A stretch of DNA of 54,579 bases from Bacteroidales bacterium (GTDB lineage Bacteria; Bacteroidota; Bacteroidia; Bacteroidales; F082), in the NCBI GenBank assembly GCA_016284305.1, contig JAEEON010000068.1:1-54579 (forward strand), read 5' to 3'. The position numbers and the translations under genes were made by a program. How positions within the stretch are numbered: position 1 is the first letter of the stretch; each line of letters opens with the position of its first letter. Of the stretch, positions 1 to 7,748 are shown piece by piece. The notes below the pieces were generated by a model. It saw nothing but the letters and a program-made list of their open reading frames with translations, ran no database searches and was not told the origin of the DNA.

Positions 1-236
1 GGGGTATCTCTTGTCTGTTTGAATGTGGCTTAAGGTCCTGAGAAACCCGTGTAACACAACAAACAGATGGGATACCCACGCTTTAGTACGCGAGCATCTA
101 CCTCTGCCATGTTTTCGTGTTACACTTGTAGAATTTCTCAGGTTCTAAGCCACCAAAACAAAGCTCGGCAAACGCCTTCTTTACAATATGTATGCCTCTG
201 CATCAGCAACCAAAAAAAGGTTGCTGTTTAGCATAG
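1..236 (-). ncRNA. Structured small RNA, possibly 6S-like (Bacteroidales-1 type); 3' end outside the window
   Basis: No convincing reading frame is present. Read on the minus strand, the region starts about 7 bases after a near-consensus promoter. It first forms a tight hairpin (arms 226-219 and 211-204, CAGCAACC with GGTTGCTG, U-rich loop). It then forms a long imperfect hairpin with three perfectly paired blocks: 153-146 with 32-25, 142-134 with 45-37, and 125-117 with 57-49. A long helix broken by bulges, with its own promoter, is the architecture of 6S RNA, and a 6S-like RNA is known in Bacteroidales. A second helix (77-71 with 8-2 and 67-60 with 21-14) competes with the first. No tmRNA, RNase P or SRP core motif was found. 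The RNA identity is inference; that it is a structured transcript is better supported. Confidence 0.55.
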
Positions 237-242
237 GCGGTG

Positions 243-274
243 CAAATATAAATAAAATTAGGAGAAGAGACAAA
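243..274 (-). promoter_or_regulatory. Bacteroidota promoter of the small RNA
   Basis: On the minus strand the -33 element TTTG (plus 271-274) and the -7 element TATATTTG (plus 243-250) are separated by exactly 20 bases, matching the phylum consensus TTTG-N19/21-TAnnTTTG. Transcription would start near 236 and run leftward into the hairpin region. The same 300-base stretch has no other gene. Confidence 0.75.
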
Positions 275-348
275 AAAAGGCATTTTCTGTCAATACGTCC
301 TCATTGGTCCCCAAAATTCAACAAATAGGTTGAAAATCAGGGTGATCA

Positions 349-1737
349 TCATTGGCGGTGTAGTTCTCCCTCAATCGACAACGCCGTCGCAGAAATTACT
401 TTCACTGTCACAATCTGCCCAATAAGGCTCTCATCTTGCGATGCAAACCGAATCACGATCTTGCCTTCGGTGTGGCCAGTCAAATATCCGTTCTTGCGGT
501 CGAAGTCCTCCACCAGCATCTTTACGGTGGTGCCGACCAAGGCTTGATTATATATTAAGGAGTGTTTCATCAACTCCTCGGTGAGGATGTGGTAACGTTG
601 GCGCTTCACCTCCTTGGGCACGTCATCTTCCCATTTGGATGCCACTGCGCCTTCGCGAACGCTGTACTGGGCGATATAGGCCATGTTGTATTTGAACTCC
701 TCCATGGCCTTGCGGGTGTTCTCGAATTCCTCTTCAGTCTCATGAGTGAAGCCCACAATGATGTCAGTGAAGATGGTTGCCGAAGGAAGCTTCTCGCGGA
801 TGGTCTGTATGATATGCCTGTAGGTCTCCAGATTGTGGTGCCGGTTCATGCGTTTCAGCATGGCATCGTCGCCCGACTGGATGGGGATGTGGATCTGTTT
901 GGCGAGGCAATCATAGGCAGCCATCACCTCGAACACTTCGTCTTTCATGTCGCGAGGATGCGGAGCGGTGTAATACACCCAAAATTCTTTGCCCGAAGCT
1001 TTACCGTACTCGCCTATCCTGCGCAGGAGTTCGGCAAAGTCAATCTCTTCGCCCTTCTTGTCGAGGCCGTAAGAGTTGACGTTTTGTCCGAGCAAAGTGA
1101 TGCTTTTGTAACCTTTGTCAACCAATTCTTTCACCTCGTTGAGGATGTCTTCTGAAGGACGTGAGACCTCGCGGCCTCGAGTGTAAGGCACTGCGCAGTA
1201 GGTGCAGAAGTTATTGCATCCGTTTTGGATGGGGATGTATGCCTCGAAGTTGGACGTCTGGATCGGCTCGATGCTCCAGAAACGCTCCATGTGGGCTGAG
1301 GGGTTGACCTTATCGTCCTTGTGGAACAGGGGAGCTATGGGACGGACCACGGGTTGGTCCTCAATCTCTTCGCCCATCCGCAGCGATGCGGGGGTGACGA
1401 TGCCGTATTGGCGGATCATCTCAGGGAGATTGGGTAGCTCGTTCATGGGAAACACCAAGTCGAAAAGCTTTAGGAAGCGAAGCCGGTCGGCAGGTAAGAT
1501 GCATCCTGACACAAAGGTGATCATATTCTGGCGATTCTTCATGGCGTTCCACTTCTCGATGCGACCATAAACTTTGTCGATGCCCTTTTGTCGCACCGAG
1601 CAGGCTACGATGCCTAAGATGGTGGCTTCCTCTTCATTGTCGGTGGGGACAAACCCCATCTTTTTCAGCACAGTGCGTACGCGCTCGGTATCGCTGAGGT
1701 TCATCTGGCATCCGAAGGGGAGGAGGTAGTATTTCAT
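349..1737 (-). CDS. miaB: MiaB-type radical SAM methylthiotransferase
   Basis: Adds a methylthio group to N6-isopentenyladenosine-37 of tRNAs using two iron-sulfur clusters and S-adenosylmethionine. All family landmarks are visible: an N-terminal UPF0004 domain opening with FGCQMN and cysteines at about 10, 46 and 79 for the auxiliary cluster, a radical SAM CxxxCxxC motif at Cys174/178/181 (NGCNNFCTYC), and a C-terminal TRAM RNA-binding domain. The 462-residue length is normal. The usual NTCSVR around the second cysteine reads VACSVR here, so it is a somewhat divergent MiaB; MtaB or RimO are less likely because the motif continues with the MiaB-like KVYGRI stretch. It is the last gene of a minus-strand run after lplA and the TonB-domain gene, and its start codon abuts a heptamer repeat array. 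Confidence 0.88.
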   Translation of the reverse strand: MKYYLLPFGCQMNLSDTERVRTVLKKMGFVPTDNEEEATILGIVACSVRQKGIDKVYGRIEKWNAMKNRQNMITFVSGCILPADRLRFLKLFDLVFPMNELPNLPEMIRQYGIVTPASLRMGEEIEDQPVVRPIAPLFHKDDKVNPSAHMERFWSIEPIQTSNFEAYIPIQNGCNNFCTYCAVPYTRGREVSRPSEDILNEVKELVDKGYKSITLLGQNVNSYGLDKKGEEIDFAELLRRIGEYGKASGKEFWVYYTAPHPRDMKDEVFEVMAAYDCLAKQIHIPIQSGDDAMLKRMNRHHNLETYRHIIQTIREKLPSATIFTDIIVGFTHETEEEFENTRKAMEEFKYNMAYIAQYSVREGAVASKWEDDVPKEVKRQRYHILTEELMKHSLIYNQALVGTTVKMLVEDFDRKNGYLTGHTEGKIVIRFASQDESLIGQIVTVKVISATALSIEGELHRQ

Positions 1738-1772
1738 AACAGTTGACAGTTAACAGTTTATAGTTAATAGTT
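1738..1772. repeat. Heptamer tandem array, AGTT family
   Basis: Five 7-bp units on the plus strand: AACAGTT, GACAGTT, AACAGTT, TATAGTT, AATAGTT. The array starts directly at the miaB start codon and overlaps the stop codon of the upstream TonB-domain gene, so it fills the whole junction and encodes that protein's last few residues (INY plus stop). Confidence 0.85.
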
Positions 1773-2189
1773 TATGGTGTAGGTGTAAGTTTCGGTGGGT
1801 GAGGTTGGCTTTGCGGGTTTGGTCGGGTTTGCTTGGGTATATTGTATGGTGACCTGTTGGGCTGCTTTTTTCAAACGAAACCGGATGCTGATCGTGAAAG
1901 AGGTCTTTACACGAAGGTGCATGTTCTTGGGCCTGCTATATTTTAAGGTGCTGACCAGTCGGAGGGCTTCCTTGTCGCAGGAGGGGAATAACGACTGGAT
2001 GATACGGCTATCGACGACGTCACCGTTGTCATCGACTTCATACCAAACCCTCACGGTGCCTTCGATCTTCTGTTCCATGGCATCCTTGGGGTACTGGAGG
2101 TTGTCGCTGATGTATTTCAGCAGCGCACTCTTGCCTCCAGGGTACTCTGGACGTTTGATGAACCGTTTCTCTTTGTGGCTTTCATTCAT
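1764..2189 (-). CDS. TonB C-terminal domain protein, soluble and small
   Basis: A 141-residue protein whose first 105 residues resemble the TonB C-terminal domain: PEYPGGKSALLKYISDNLQYP, then the G-V-V strand pattern GTVRVWYEVDDNGDV and a terminal strand region ending in SIRFRL. In Bacteroidota such domains usually sit at the end of envelope-spanning energy transducers or peptidase sensors, but this one has no membrane segment or signal peptide, so an energy-transducing role is doubtful. The tail is rich in Pro and Thr and its last codons are supplied by a heptamer repeat array, which suggests the C-terminus has been rewritten by repeat insertion. Its start overlaps the lplA stop by 4 bases (ATGA), indicating translational coupling. 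Confidence 0.7.
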   Translation of the reverse strand: MNESHKEKRFIKRPEYPGGKSALLKYISDNLQYPKDAMEQKIEGTVRVWYEVDDNGDVVDSRIIQSLFPSCDKEALRLVSTLKYSRPKNMHLRVKTSFTISIRFRLKKAAQQVTIQYTQANPTKPAKPTSPTETYTYTINY

Positions 2190-3142
2190 GGGTAAAGCAG
2201 GTTGAGGATGTCGTTAGTGATGGGATGGTCGCAACTGGGACGTTCCTTGGTGGACTGCCCCTTTAGCAAGGTTTCCGTCTTGCTGATGATATCGGTGTCG
2301 AGACAGTCGGAGGCGATGCGGGCATTTCGGATGATGCCATGGCTTTCGTCCACCTCAAGTTGGATGTCCACGTTGCCCCAAGGGAATTGTTGCCGTTTGG
2401 TGGTATGGAAGTGTTCCCATTTGCCGTAAAGATAGTCGTGCGAGGAGATTCGTCTTACGGTGTTTTGAATCTCATCTAATAGGGCGATCGACTCGAAGTG
2501 AAGGTGTTCTGCTTTCATCCCATAAACCTTCTCGAACGATTGGATCAGTGGCTCCACGATGTTTTCCGAGGTGATGTCGGCTAGCTCTGAGAGGTTCACC
2601 ACGCGGCTGGCCACAGACTTCACACCGTGTTTTTGCAACTTGGCCTGGTTGACGGTGAGGTAGCGTTGCATCTTCTCGCCATCGGTCTTGATCAAGATGG
2701 TGCCGTGGTGCAGGTTGTTGTCGGAGCCGTTGAAGAAGGCGTTGCCAGAGAACTTCCGGCCTTGGCAGGTGAGGTCGTTACGGCCTGAGATCTCTGCCTC
2801 GAGCCCAAACGGCTTCAAGGCTTCTTGGATGACCGACTGCTGCTTGCGCACGTCGTAGTCGTTCTTGTCGGCGATGAAAGAGAAGTTGAGGTTGCCCAAG
2901 TCGTGATAGACCGCGCCGCCGCCGGTGCGGCGGCGCATCAGATGACCACCTTCCTCGTTCAAACGTTTCACGTCACACTCTGAGAAAGGGTTCTGATTTA
3001 ACCCGATGACCACCGTCTGCTCGTTTTTCCACAAATACATCGTCACCATCCCCCGATCCTGATGGTCGGTGAGCCAAGTCTCCACCGCGAGGTTCAGGTA
3101 GGGGTCGTGTTGGTTGCTGACGATGACTTGTGTTTTTTTCAT
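2186..3142 (-). CDS. lplA: Lipoate-protein ligase A
   Basis: Activates free lipoate with ATP and transfers it to lysines of 2-oxoacid dehydrogenase E2 and glycine cleavage H proteins in the cytoplasm. The family signature RRRTGGGAVYHDLGNLNFSF (about residues 70-90) binds lipoyl-AMP. The catalytic-lysine motif GRKFSGNAFF and the following HHGTILI strand are intact. A C-terminal accessory domain is present, consistent with the 318-residue length. It is the first gene of the run lplA, TonB-domain gene, miaB. A -7 box lies only 5 bases before the ATG, so the message may be leaderless. The next in-frame ATG is too far inside the conserved fold to be the start. Confidence 0.92.
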   Translation of the reverse strand: MKKTQVIVSNQHDPYLNLAVETWLTDHQDRGMVTMYLWKNEQTVVIGLNQNPFSECDVKRLNEEGGHLMRRRTGGGAVYHDLGNLNFSFIADKNDYDVRKQQSVIQEALKPFGLEAEISGRNDLTCQGRKFSGNAFFNGSDNNLHHGTILIKTDGEKMQRYLTVNQAKLQKHGVKSVASRVVNLSELADITSENIVEPLIQSFEKVYGMKAEHLHFESIALLDEIQNTVRRISSHDYLYGKWEHFHTTKRQQFPWGNVDIQLEVDESHGIIRNARIASDCLDTDIISKTETLLKGQSTKERPSCDHPITNDILNLLYP

Positions 3143-3146
3143 GGCG

Positions 3147-3154
3147 CAAAGATA
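3147..3154 (-). promoter_or_regulatory. -7 box in front of lplA, implying a leaderless mRNA
   Basis: TATCTTTG on the minus strand matches the -7 consensus exactly and ends 5 bases before the lplA start codon. No TTTG lies 19-21 bases upstream because the tRNA-Glu terminator hairpin occupies that position. Either lplA has a weak leaderless promoter or the match is fortuitous and lplA depends on tRNA read-through. Confidence 0.45.
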
Positions 3155-3181
3155 TAAAAAAAGCCCGCTTGTTCAGCGGGC
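3155..3181 (-). terminator. Rho-independent terminator of tRNA-Glu
   Basis: GC-rich perfect 7-bp stem (GCCCGCT, plus 3163-3169, with AGCGGGC, 3175-3181), 5-base loop, followed on the minus strand by a run of seven or eight T. It lies just 3 bases past the tRNA 3' end. Confidence 0.88.
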
Positions 3182-3184
3182 CTG

Positions 3185-3258
3185 TAGTCTCTCCGGGATT
3201 TGAACCCGAGTTACCAGGATGAAAACCTGACGTCCTGACCAGACTAGACGAAGAGACC
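3185..3258 (-). tRNA. tRNA-Glu (anticodon UUC)
   Basis: A complete 74-base cloverleaf on the minus strand: acceptor stem GGTCTCT with AGAGACT (first pair is G-U), discriminator A, anticodon stem CAGG/CCTG around the loop TTTTCAT giving anticodon TTC, and the T-arm with GGTTCAAATCC. The CCA end is not encoded. A G-U first pair and a 3' ACTA end are usual for glutamate tRNAs of this phylum. Confidence 0.96.
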
Positions 3259-3296
3259 ATCCATCAAACTAGCCTTTCGGTTTTGTTTTGACGCTG

Positions 3297-3327
3297 CAAA
3301 ATTACATAAAAAAATCATACCCACAAC
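3297..3327 (-). promoter_or_regulatory. Promoter of tRNA-Glu
   Basis: The -7 box TAATTTTG (plus 3297-3304) is an exact consensus match on the minus strand, with GTTG 19 bases upstream (plus 3324-3327) as a one-mismatch -33 element. The start would be near 3290, giving a 30-base leader before the tRNA. Confidence 0.6.
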
Positions 3328-3336
3328 AAAATGGGT
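3308..3336 (-). terminator. Probable terminator of the porT transcript
   Basis: A 5-bp stem (ACCCA, plus 3319-3323, with TGGGT, 3332-3336) followed on the minus strand by ATGA and a run of seven T. The stem is short, so it is a weak call; it overlaps the tRNA-Glu promoter. Confidence 0.45.
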
Positions 3337-3346
3337 CAAAAAAATT

Positions 3347-4165
3347 TTATTCAAAGGTGAAACAAAGCTGTAACTGCTTGTTCCTTACCTCTTTAAGCGG
3401 TGTATTGAAAATAAAGTCGTTGATGAGGACATCATCTTTCAAGACATTAATCAAGCCATAACTGAACTTGAGCTCCACACCCATCTTGAACCATTGGTTG
3501 TAAATGTCGAACCCTGCACCGATTTCCACAGCAACATCACCACGGTTGGTCTGTAACACCATGGGCCTGTTCTTGTCCTGGGGAATCTTATAGAAGTTGC
3601 CCAAGTGAACCTTCGGGTTGACCCCAGCAATCAGATAAGCTCCAATGTTGTTATAACGCTTGGAACGGTATTTAATATGAAAAGGGAACTCCAAAAAGGT
3701 GGCCAATTGGTCGTGAGACTCAACGCGATAGAGAGAGTCGGTCAACGGCTGGCCAGCATAATCGTAAAGCAAGGTGTTGTATTTGACAAATTTGGAGCTG
3801 AGACTTAAAGTCGGAGAGAAACGAAAGTTGAAATAGTCACTCAAACGAATGTCTCCGATAACACCTACAGAAAAACCCACAGTGGTGTGGCTCTCCACAT
3901 TCACAATCTGGTATTCTTTGAGCTTATCTTCCGAAAACCCAAAACTAGCAGGAAATTGGTCACCAGCGTGATGCTCGTTTTGGTAATTCTCTTTCAAGTG
4001 AAGGGAGTAATCCATGATGGGCATTCCCAATAGGAATCCAAAATGATAAGGAGCGTTGTTGTAGTTTTGAAGGAAAAACACCTTCTGTCGATACTGTGCC
4101 TTAGCCTCGGTGACAAGGAAGGTTGCGATGAAGAAGACCAGTACTATTTGGACGACTCTTTTCAT
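3347..4165 (-). CDS. porT: PorT-family outer-membrane protein of the type IX secretion system
   Basis: PorT is an outer-membrane beta-barrel protein needed for T9SS function, the machine that exports proteins carrying C-terminal sorting domains; such substrates occur in this window at about 34.4-37.8 kb. The mature part alternates short beta strands (FRFSPTLSLSS, FLEFPFHIKYRS, VAVEIGAGFDIY, FKMGVELKFSYGLI) and ends in LQLCFTFE with a terminal aromatic-acidic pair typical of barrels. I chose the ATG at 4165 because it gives a clean signal peptide (MKRVVQIVLVFFIATF, cleavage after AKA); an in-frame ATG at 4222 would add 19 polar residues before it. It follows ubiE on the same strand, a pairing usual in Bacteroidota. 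Confidence 0.85.
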   Translation of the reverse strand: MKRVVQIVLVFFIATFLVTEAKAQYRQKVFFLQNYNNAPYHFGFLLGMPIMDYSLHLKENYQNEHHAGDQFPASFGFSEDKLKEYQIVNVESHTTVGFSVGVIGDIRLSDYFNFRFSPTLSLSSKFVKYNTLLYDYAGQPLTDSLYRVESHDQLATFLEFPFHIKYRSKRYNNIGAYLIAGVNPKVHLGNFYKIPQDKNRPMVLQTNRGDVAVEIGAGFDIYNQWFKMGVELKFSYGLINVLKDDVLINDFIFNTPLKEVRNKQLQLCFTFE

Positions 4166-4228
4166 GAATTGCTGTTTAAAATAGTGTAACGGAGTAGTGT
4201 CGTGTTTATTGTGGTTTGCCATGCTTTT

Positions 4229-4924
4229 TTACACTTTTGCCAGATAGATGCTGGCGATGCCTCCAAAGAGATGCTGTGCCGTCACCATGTTCATTCCTAG
4301 CTCTTTTAGCAAGGCAACAAGCTCGTTTGGGCTGTGGAAGGCTTCGATGGATTCAGGGAGATAAGTGTATGCCGAGGGATGCCGGGAGATGATGCGGCCG
4401 ATGATTGGAATGATATGTTTCGAATAGAATCGGTAAAGAGGACGCATGGGAAACTTTGTTGTTTTGGAGAACTCCAGGATGCCTATCGTTCCGCCTGTTT
4501 TGACGACTCGGCGGATCTCCAACAGTCCTTTGTTTAGGCTTTCGAAGTTGCGTATTCCAAAAGCCACAGTGACAGCATCGAAGCTGTAGTCGGCAAAAGG
4601 CAGCTGTTGTGCATCCCCTTGCAACAAGTTGATCCTGCTGTTTAAGTGTTTTTGGGTGATTTTCTCTTGTCCAACTTGGAGCATGGCTTGGGCGAGGTCG
4701 ATGCCGGTCACTTGTGCCGAGGGAATGTCTTTGGCCATCCGTATGGCGAGGTCAGCGGTGCCTGTTGCCACGTCGAGGATGGCTGTGGGATGGCTTTTTG
4801 CGATGAGCTTCGAGAGCTTGCGTCGCCAAAGCGTGTCCATGTGGAAGGAGAGGAGACGGTTTAGAAAATCATAACGGGGAGCGATGCCGTCAAACATCGT
4901 CGTGATGGCCTGTTGCTCAGTCAT
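4229..4924 (-). CDS. ubiE: Demethylmenaquinone methyltransferase (UbiE/MenG)
   Basis: Catalyses the last step of menaquinone synthesis, C-methylation of demethylmenaquinone with S-adenosylmethionine. The 231-residue sequence shows the class I methyltransferase order: MFDGIAPRYDFLNRLLSF signature near residue 10, glycine-rich SAM loop DVATGTADLAI, acidic GIDLAQAML, then DAVTVAFGIRNFES and the C-terminal ILEFSKTTKFP motif specific to UbiE. Since Bacteroidota make menaquinone and not ubiquinone, the MenG reaction is the relevant one. Its start overlaps the 3' end of the heptose kinase gene by 8 bases, so the two are translationally coupled. Confidence 0.94.
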   Translation of the reverse strand: MTEQQAITTMFDGIAPRYDFLNRLLSFHMDTLWRRKLSKLIAKSHPTAILDVATGTADLAIRMAKDIPSAQVTGIDLAQAMLQVGQEKITQKHLNSRINLLQGDAQQLPFADYSFDAVTVAFGIRNFESLNKGLLEIRRVVKTGGTIGILEFSKTTKFPMRPLYRFYSKHIIPIIGRIISRHPSAYTYLPESIEAFHSPNELVALLKELGMNMVTAQHLFGGIASIYLAKV

Positions 4925-5900
4925 GGCAGAGGCGTTCGACTTCCTCGTCGAAGTGTTTTTTGTTGATGGGGACGACGCCGACTTCCTCGCATACCAGTCC
5001 GCCAGCGATGTTGGAGTGGGTGACGATGGTCAACGGGTCTTGTTGCATGGCGATGCCGAGTGCAGCCACACTGAGTACGGTGTCGCCAGCGCCTGAGACA
5101 TCGACGATGGCCCGTTTGCAGGCATTTACATGATGGAACTCGGTTTTTTCTCCTTCGCCTTTGCTAAGGATCATGGCCCCTTGTTCGGAAAGGGTGACCA
5201 TGAGATGCTGGCATCCTAGCCGTTCTTGTAACTGCATGGCGGCGTCGCGCAGCTCGTCGATGGTCTCGGCCTGGACGCCGAGACCATCGCGAAGCTCTTT
5301 TGCATTGGGCTTGAAAAGGGTGACCCCACGATAGGCGAAGAAGTTCCGCTTCTTGGGGTCCACGACCACAGGGATGCCTTTCTTTTGTGCCAGCTCGATG
5401 ATGTCGTGGATCAGATCCTCCGAAAGGACCCCTTTGTTGTAGTCTTGCAAGATGATGACCTGGAAAGCCTGGCTTTCCAACAGAGGTACGATGACCTCTT
5501 GGTAAAGGTGACGATATTCATCGTGGTCAAGCTCGAAGGTGTCTTCCTCGTCGATGCGGATCAGCTGCTTGTCGCCGTCGAGCACGCGATGTTTCACCGT
5601 AGTGATACGGTTGCGGCTTTTGACGATGCCTGTGGTGTCGAGCTCGTGGTCTTGCATGAGGTGCAGTAGGGTGTCAGCGTGATTGTCGTCACCGACAACA
5701 GAGCATACGATGGCGTCAGCGCCTAATGCCTTGAGGTTGAGTGCGACATTGGCAGCGCCTCCGAGACGGTTGTAACGACGCTTTACGTTGACCACGGGCA
5801 CGGGTGCTTCTGGCGACATGCGTTCCACAACGCCTTCGCTATAGGCGTCAATCATCACATCGCCAACCACCAGCGCCCTTACCAACCTTTCACCTTTCAT
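4917..5900 (-). CDS. rfaE1: D-glycero-beta-D-manno-heptose-7-phosphate kinase, kinase domain only
   Basis: PfkB-family sugar kinase that phosphorylates heptose-7-phosphate at C1 on the way to ADP-heptose for lipopolysaccharide. Visible are the substrate-binding start (VGDVMIDAY), the glycine pair RLGGAANVALNLKALG, the DPKKRNFF segment and the C-terminal anion hole and catalytic Asp (VSGAGDTVLSVAALG). At 327 residues it is only the kinase half; the adenylyltransferase half fused in E. coli HldE is absent and must be encoded elsewhere. The start ATG lies inside a heptamer repeat array, which supplies its first codons (MKGER). A plain ribokinase is possible but the MSPEAPVPV segment is typical of the heptose enzymes. 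Confidence 0.88.
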   Translation of the reverse strand: MKGERLVRALVVGDVMIDAYSEGVVERMSPEAPVPVVNVKRRYNRLGGAANVALNLKALGADAIVCSVVGDDNHADTLLHLMQDHELDTTGIVKSRNRITTVKHRVLDGDKQLIRIDEEDTFELDHDEYRHLYQEVIVPLLESQAFQVIILQDYNKGVLSEDLIHDIIELAQKKGIPVVVDPKKRNFFAYRGVTLFKPNAKELRDGLGVQAETIDELRDAAMQLQERLGCQHLMVTLSEQGAMILSKGEGEKTEFHHVNACKRAIVDVSGAGDTVLSVAALGIAMQQDPLTIVTHSNIAGGLVCEEVGVVPINKKHFDEEVERLCHD

Positions 5901-5923
5901 TTTTCACCTTTCACCTTTCATCT
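5885..5923. repeat. Heptamer tandem array, CTTTCAC family
   Basis: Five to six CTTTCAC-type units on the plus strand (GGTGAAA on the coding strand). The array contains both the TGA stop of the aminotransferase gene (5918-5920) and the ATG of the heptose kinase gene (5898-5900), so it is the entire gene junction. Confidence 0.85.
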
Positions 5924-7126
5924 TAACTTCGCCAATGCTGTCTTGATGCGTTTTGCAGCCTCGATGAGTTTGTCTTCAGAGGTGGCGTAGGAGAGGCGGA
6001 TACAGTCGTCGTTGCCGAAGGCGTTGCCGGCGACGCAAGCAACATGGGCGTTGTAGAGCAGCCACATGCAGAGGTCATCGCTGCCTTTGATGACGGTCTC
6101 GCCGTCGGTCTTGCCGTAGTATGATTTCACTTCGGGGAACATGTAGAAGGCACCGGCAGGCATGTTGCATTTCACTCCTGGGATCTCGTTGAGGAGTTTG
6201 TAGAGCATGTCGCGGCGGTTGCGGAAGGCCTTCAGCATGTTTTGGATCTCTTCAGAGTTCTCGGGGCAGAGCTCCATGGCCTTGCAGGCGGATGCCTGAG
6301 CGATGGTGCAGATGCCGGAAGTGATCTGACCTTGGATCTTGTTGGTGGCTTTGACGATGACTTGCGGTGCAGCGATGTAACCAATACGCCATCCCGTCAT
6401 GGCATAACCTTTGGCGACACCATTGACGAGGACGAGACGATCTTTCAAGAACTCGAACTGTCCCATGCTCTCATGCTTCTGCTCGTACTGGATAAACTCG
6501 TAGATCTCGTCGGAGATGACGATGATGTTGGGGTACTTGCGGAGCACTTCGGCGATGGCGGTCAACTCGGCTTTGGTGAACACGCTGCCTGAAGGGTTGC
6601 AGGGCGTGTTGATGAGCAAGGCCTTGGTCTTGGGCGTGATGGCAGCCTCGAGTTGTTCAGCGGTGATCTTGAAGTCGTGTGCCAGGTCGGACTTGACGAT
6701 GACCGGGACGCCGCCACTCAGCTTCACCATTTCGGGGTAGGAGACCCAGAACGGGGCGGGGATGATGACCTCGTCGCCGTCATTGAGGATGGCCAGAAGC
6801 ACATTGTTGATGGCTTGCTTGGCACCGTTGGAGACCAGGATGTCGGTGTCCTTGTAGTCCAAACCGTTGTCGCGTTTCAGTTTGGCGGCGATGGCTTTGC
6901 GCAGCGCGGGAGTGCCAGGGACTGGAGGATAGTGGGTGTCGTTGTTGACAATGGCGTCGATGCCGGCTTGCTTGGCCGATTCAGGGGTATTGAAGTCGGG
7001 CTCGCCGATGCTCAGGCTGATGACGTCGATGCCTTGGGCCTTCAGTTCACGGCTCTTGTTGGTCATGGCTAAAGTGGCCGACTCAGCCATGTTCAGTACT
7101 CTTTTTGAGAGGATGATTTCACTCAT
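5918..7126 (-). CDS. aspC: Pyridoxal-phosphate aminotransferase, class I (aspartate type)
   Basis: Transfers amino groups between aspartate or a related amino acid and 2-oxoglutarate. The 402-residue length, the INTPCNPSG motif (about residues 172-180), the SDEIYE strand, and the PLP lysine in NGVAKGYAMTGWRIGY (Lys239) with its following Arg mark a fold-type I, subgroup I-beta enzyme as found in most bacteria. Aromatic substrates cannot be excluded. The stop codon lies in the heptamer array shared with the downstream kinase gene. A -7 box is visible upstream at 7152-7159. Confidence 0.9.
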   Translation of the reverse strand: MSEIILSKRVLNMAESATLAMTNKSRELKAQGIDVISLSIGEPDFNTPESAKQAGIDAIVNNDTHYPPVPGTPALRKAIAAKLKRDNGLDYKDTDILVSNGAKQAINNVLLAILNDGDEVIIPAPFWVSYPEMVKLSGGVPVIVKSDLAHDFKITAEQLEAAITPKTKALLINTPCNPSGSVFTKAELTAIAEVLRKYPNIIVISDEIYEFIQYEQKHESMGQFEFLKDRLVLVNGVAKGYAMTGWRIGYIAAPQVIVKATNKIQGQITSGICTIAQASACKAMELCPENSEEIQNMLKAFRNRRDMLYKLLNEIPGVKCNMPAGAFYMFPEVKSYYGKTDGETVIKGSDDLCMWLLYNAHVACVAGNAFGNDDCIRLSYATSEDKLIEAAKRIKTALAKLR

Positions 7127-7151
7127 GATATTCTATGATTAAAAGGAATCG

Positions 7152-7159
7152 CAAAATTA
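7152..7159 (-). promoter_or_regulatory. -7 box for the aminotransferase gene
   Basis: TAATTTTG on the minus strand is an exact -7 match, 26 bases before the ATG. The only upstream TTTG lies 15 bases away, closer than usual, so the -33 element is doubtful. Confidence 0.5.
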
Positions 7160-7161
7160 CG

Positions 7162-7196
7162 ATAATTCTAAATTCAAAACTCATAATTCTTAATTC
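7162..7196. repeat. Heptamer tandem array, AATTC family, in a divergent promoter region
   Basis: Five 7-bp units: ATAATTC, TAAATTC, AAAACTC, ATAATTC, TTAATTC. It lies between the divergent aminotransferase and DUF-type membrane protein genes, directly between their -7 boxes. Confidence 0.75.
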
Positions 7197-7201
7197 TTTC
7201 T

Positions 7202-7209
7202 TATCTTTG
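7202..7209 (+). promoter_or_regulatory. -7 box for the lipid A gene block
   Basis: TATCTTTG is an exact -7 match 17 bases before the ATG of the membrane-protein gene at 7227. No TTTG at the -33 position; the heptamer array sits there instead. Confidence 0.55.
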
Positions 7210-7226
7210 CGCAAAATTCGCAACAA

Positions 7227-7739
7227 ATGAACATTTTCTTCATCGTCGTCTTAGTTCTCATCACCGTGTTGCTCGCTGTGGCGGTGTTCCTTACCTATCG
7301 CAGCTTCAAGTTGAGGGAATGGGAGCTTAAACTCAAGGCCAAGGCAGAGATGCGGATTGCCGCCATGAAGATGGTCACCCCGCTAAAGATCCAGGCCTGC
7401 GAGCGTTATCTGCTCTTTTTGGAACGTTCGCAACTGCCGGTGCTGGTCAAGCGTGTCTTCACGCCTGGCCTGTCGAAAGCTGCTTTTCATCTCGCTCTGC
7501 TTCAGAACGTGGAAGAAGAGTTCGAACACAACATGGCACAGCAGCTTTATGTCAGTCCCGACACCTGGAAGGCCGTGAAAAGTGCCAAGGAGGAGCTGGT
7601 AGGGCAAATCAACACCACTTTTGACAAGGCGGATGACGGAACCGACGTCGGCATGATTGCCCAAGCGCTGGTGGCTTTGCCCAATCCTTTTGTCGATCAA
7701 GCAATCGATTTGTTGAAAAAAGAGTTTAACGAGATATAA
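7227..7739 (+). CDS. Conserved Bacteroidota membrane-anchored protein of unknown function
   Basis: A 170-residue protein with one N-terminal membrane helix (residues 2-24, very hydrophobic) followed by a charged linker and a mostly helical cytoplasmic domain. I recognise it only as a lineage-specific family found next to lipid A genes in Bacteroidales (DUF7935-like); no catalytic motif is visible. It is the first gene of the lpxD block, 9 bases before lpxD. A link with envelope biogenesis is inferred from position only. Confidence 0.75.
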   Translation: MNIFFIVVLVLITVLLAVAVFLTYRSFKLREWELKLKAKAEMRIAAMKMVTPLKIQACERYLLFLERSQLPVLVKRVFTPGLSKAAFHLALLQNVEEEFEHNMAQQLYVSPDTWKAVKSAKEELVGQINTTFDKADDGTDVGMIAQALVALPNPFVDQAIDLLKKEFNEI

Positions 7740-7748
7740 TCACATCGA

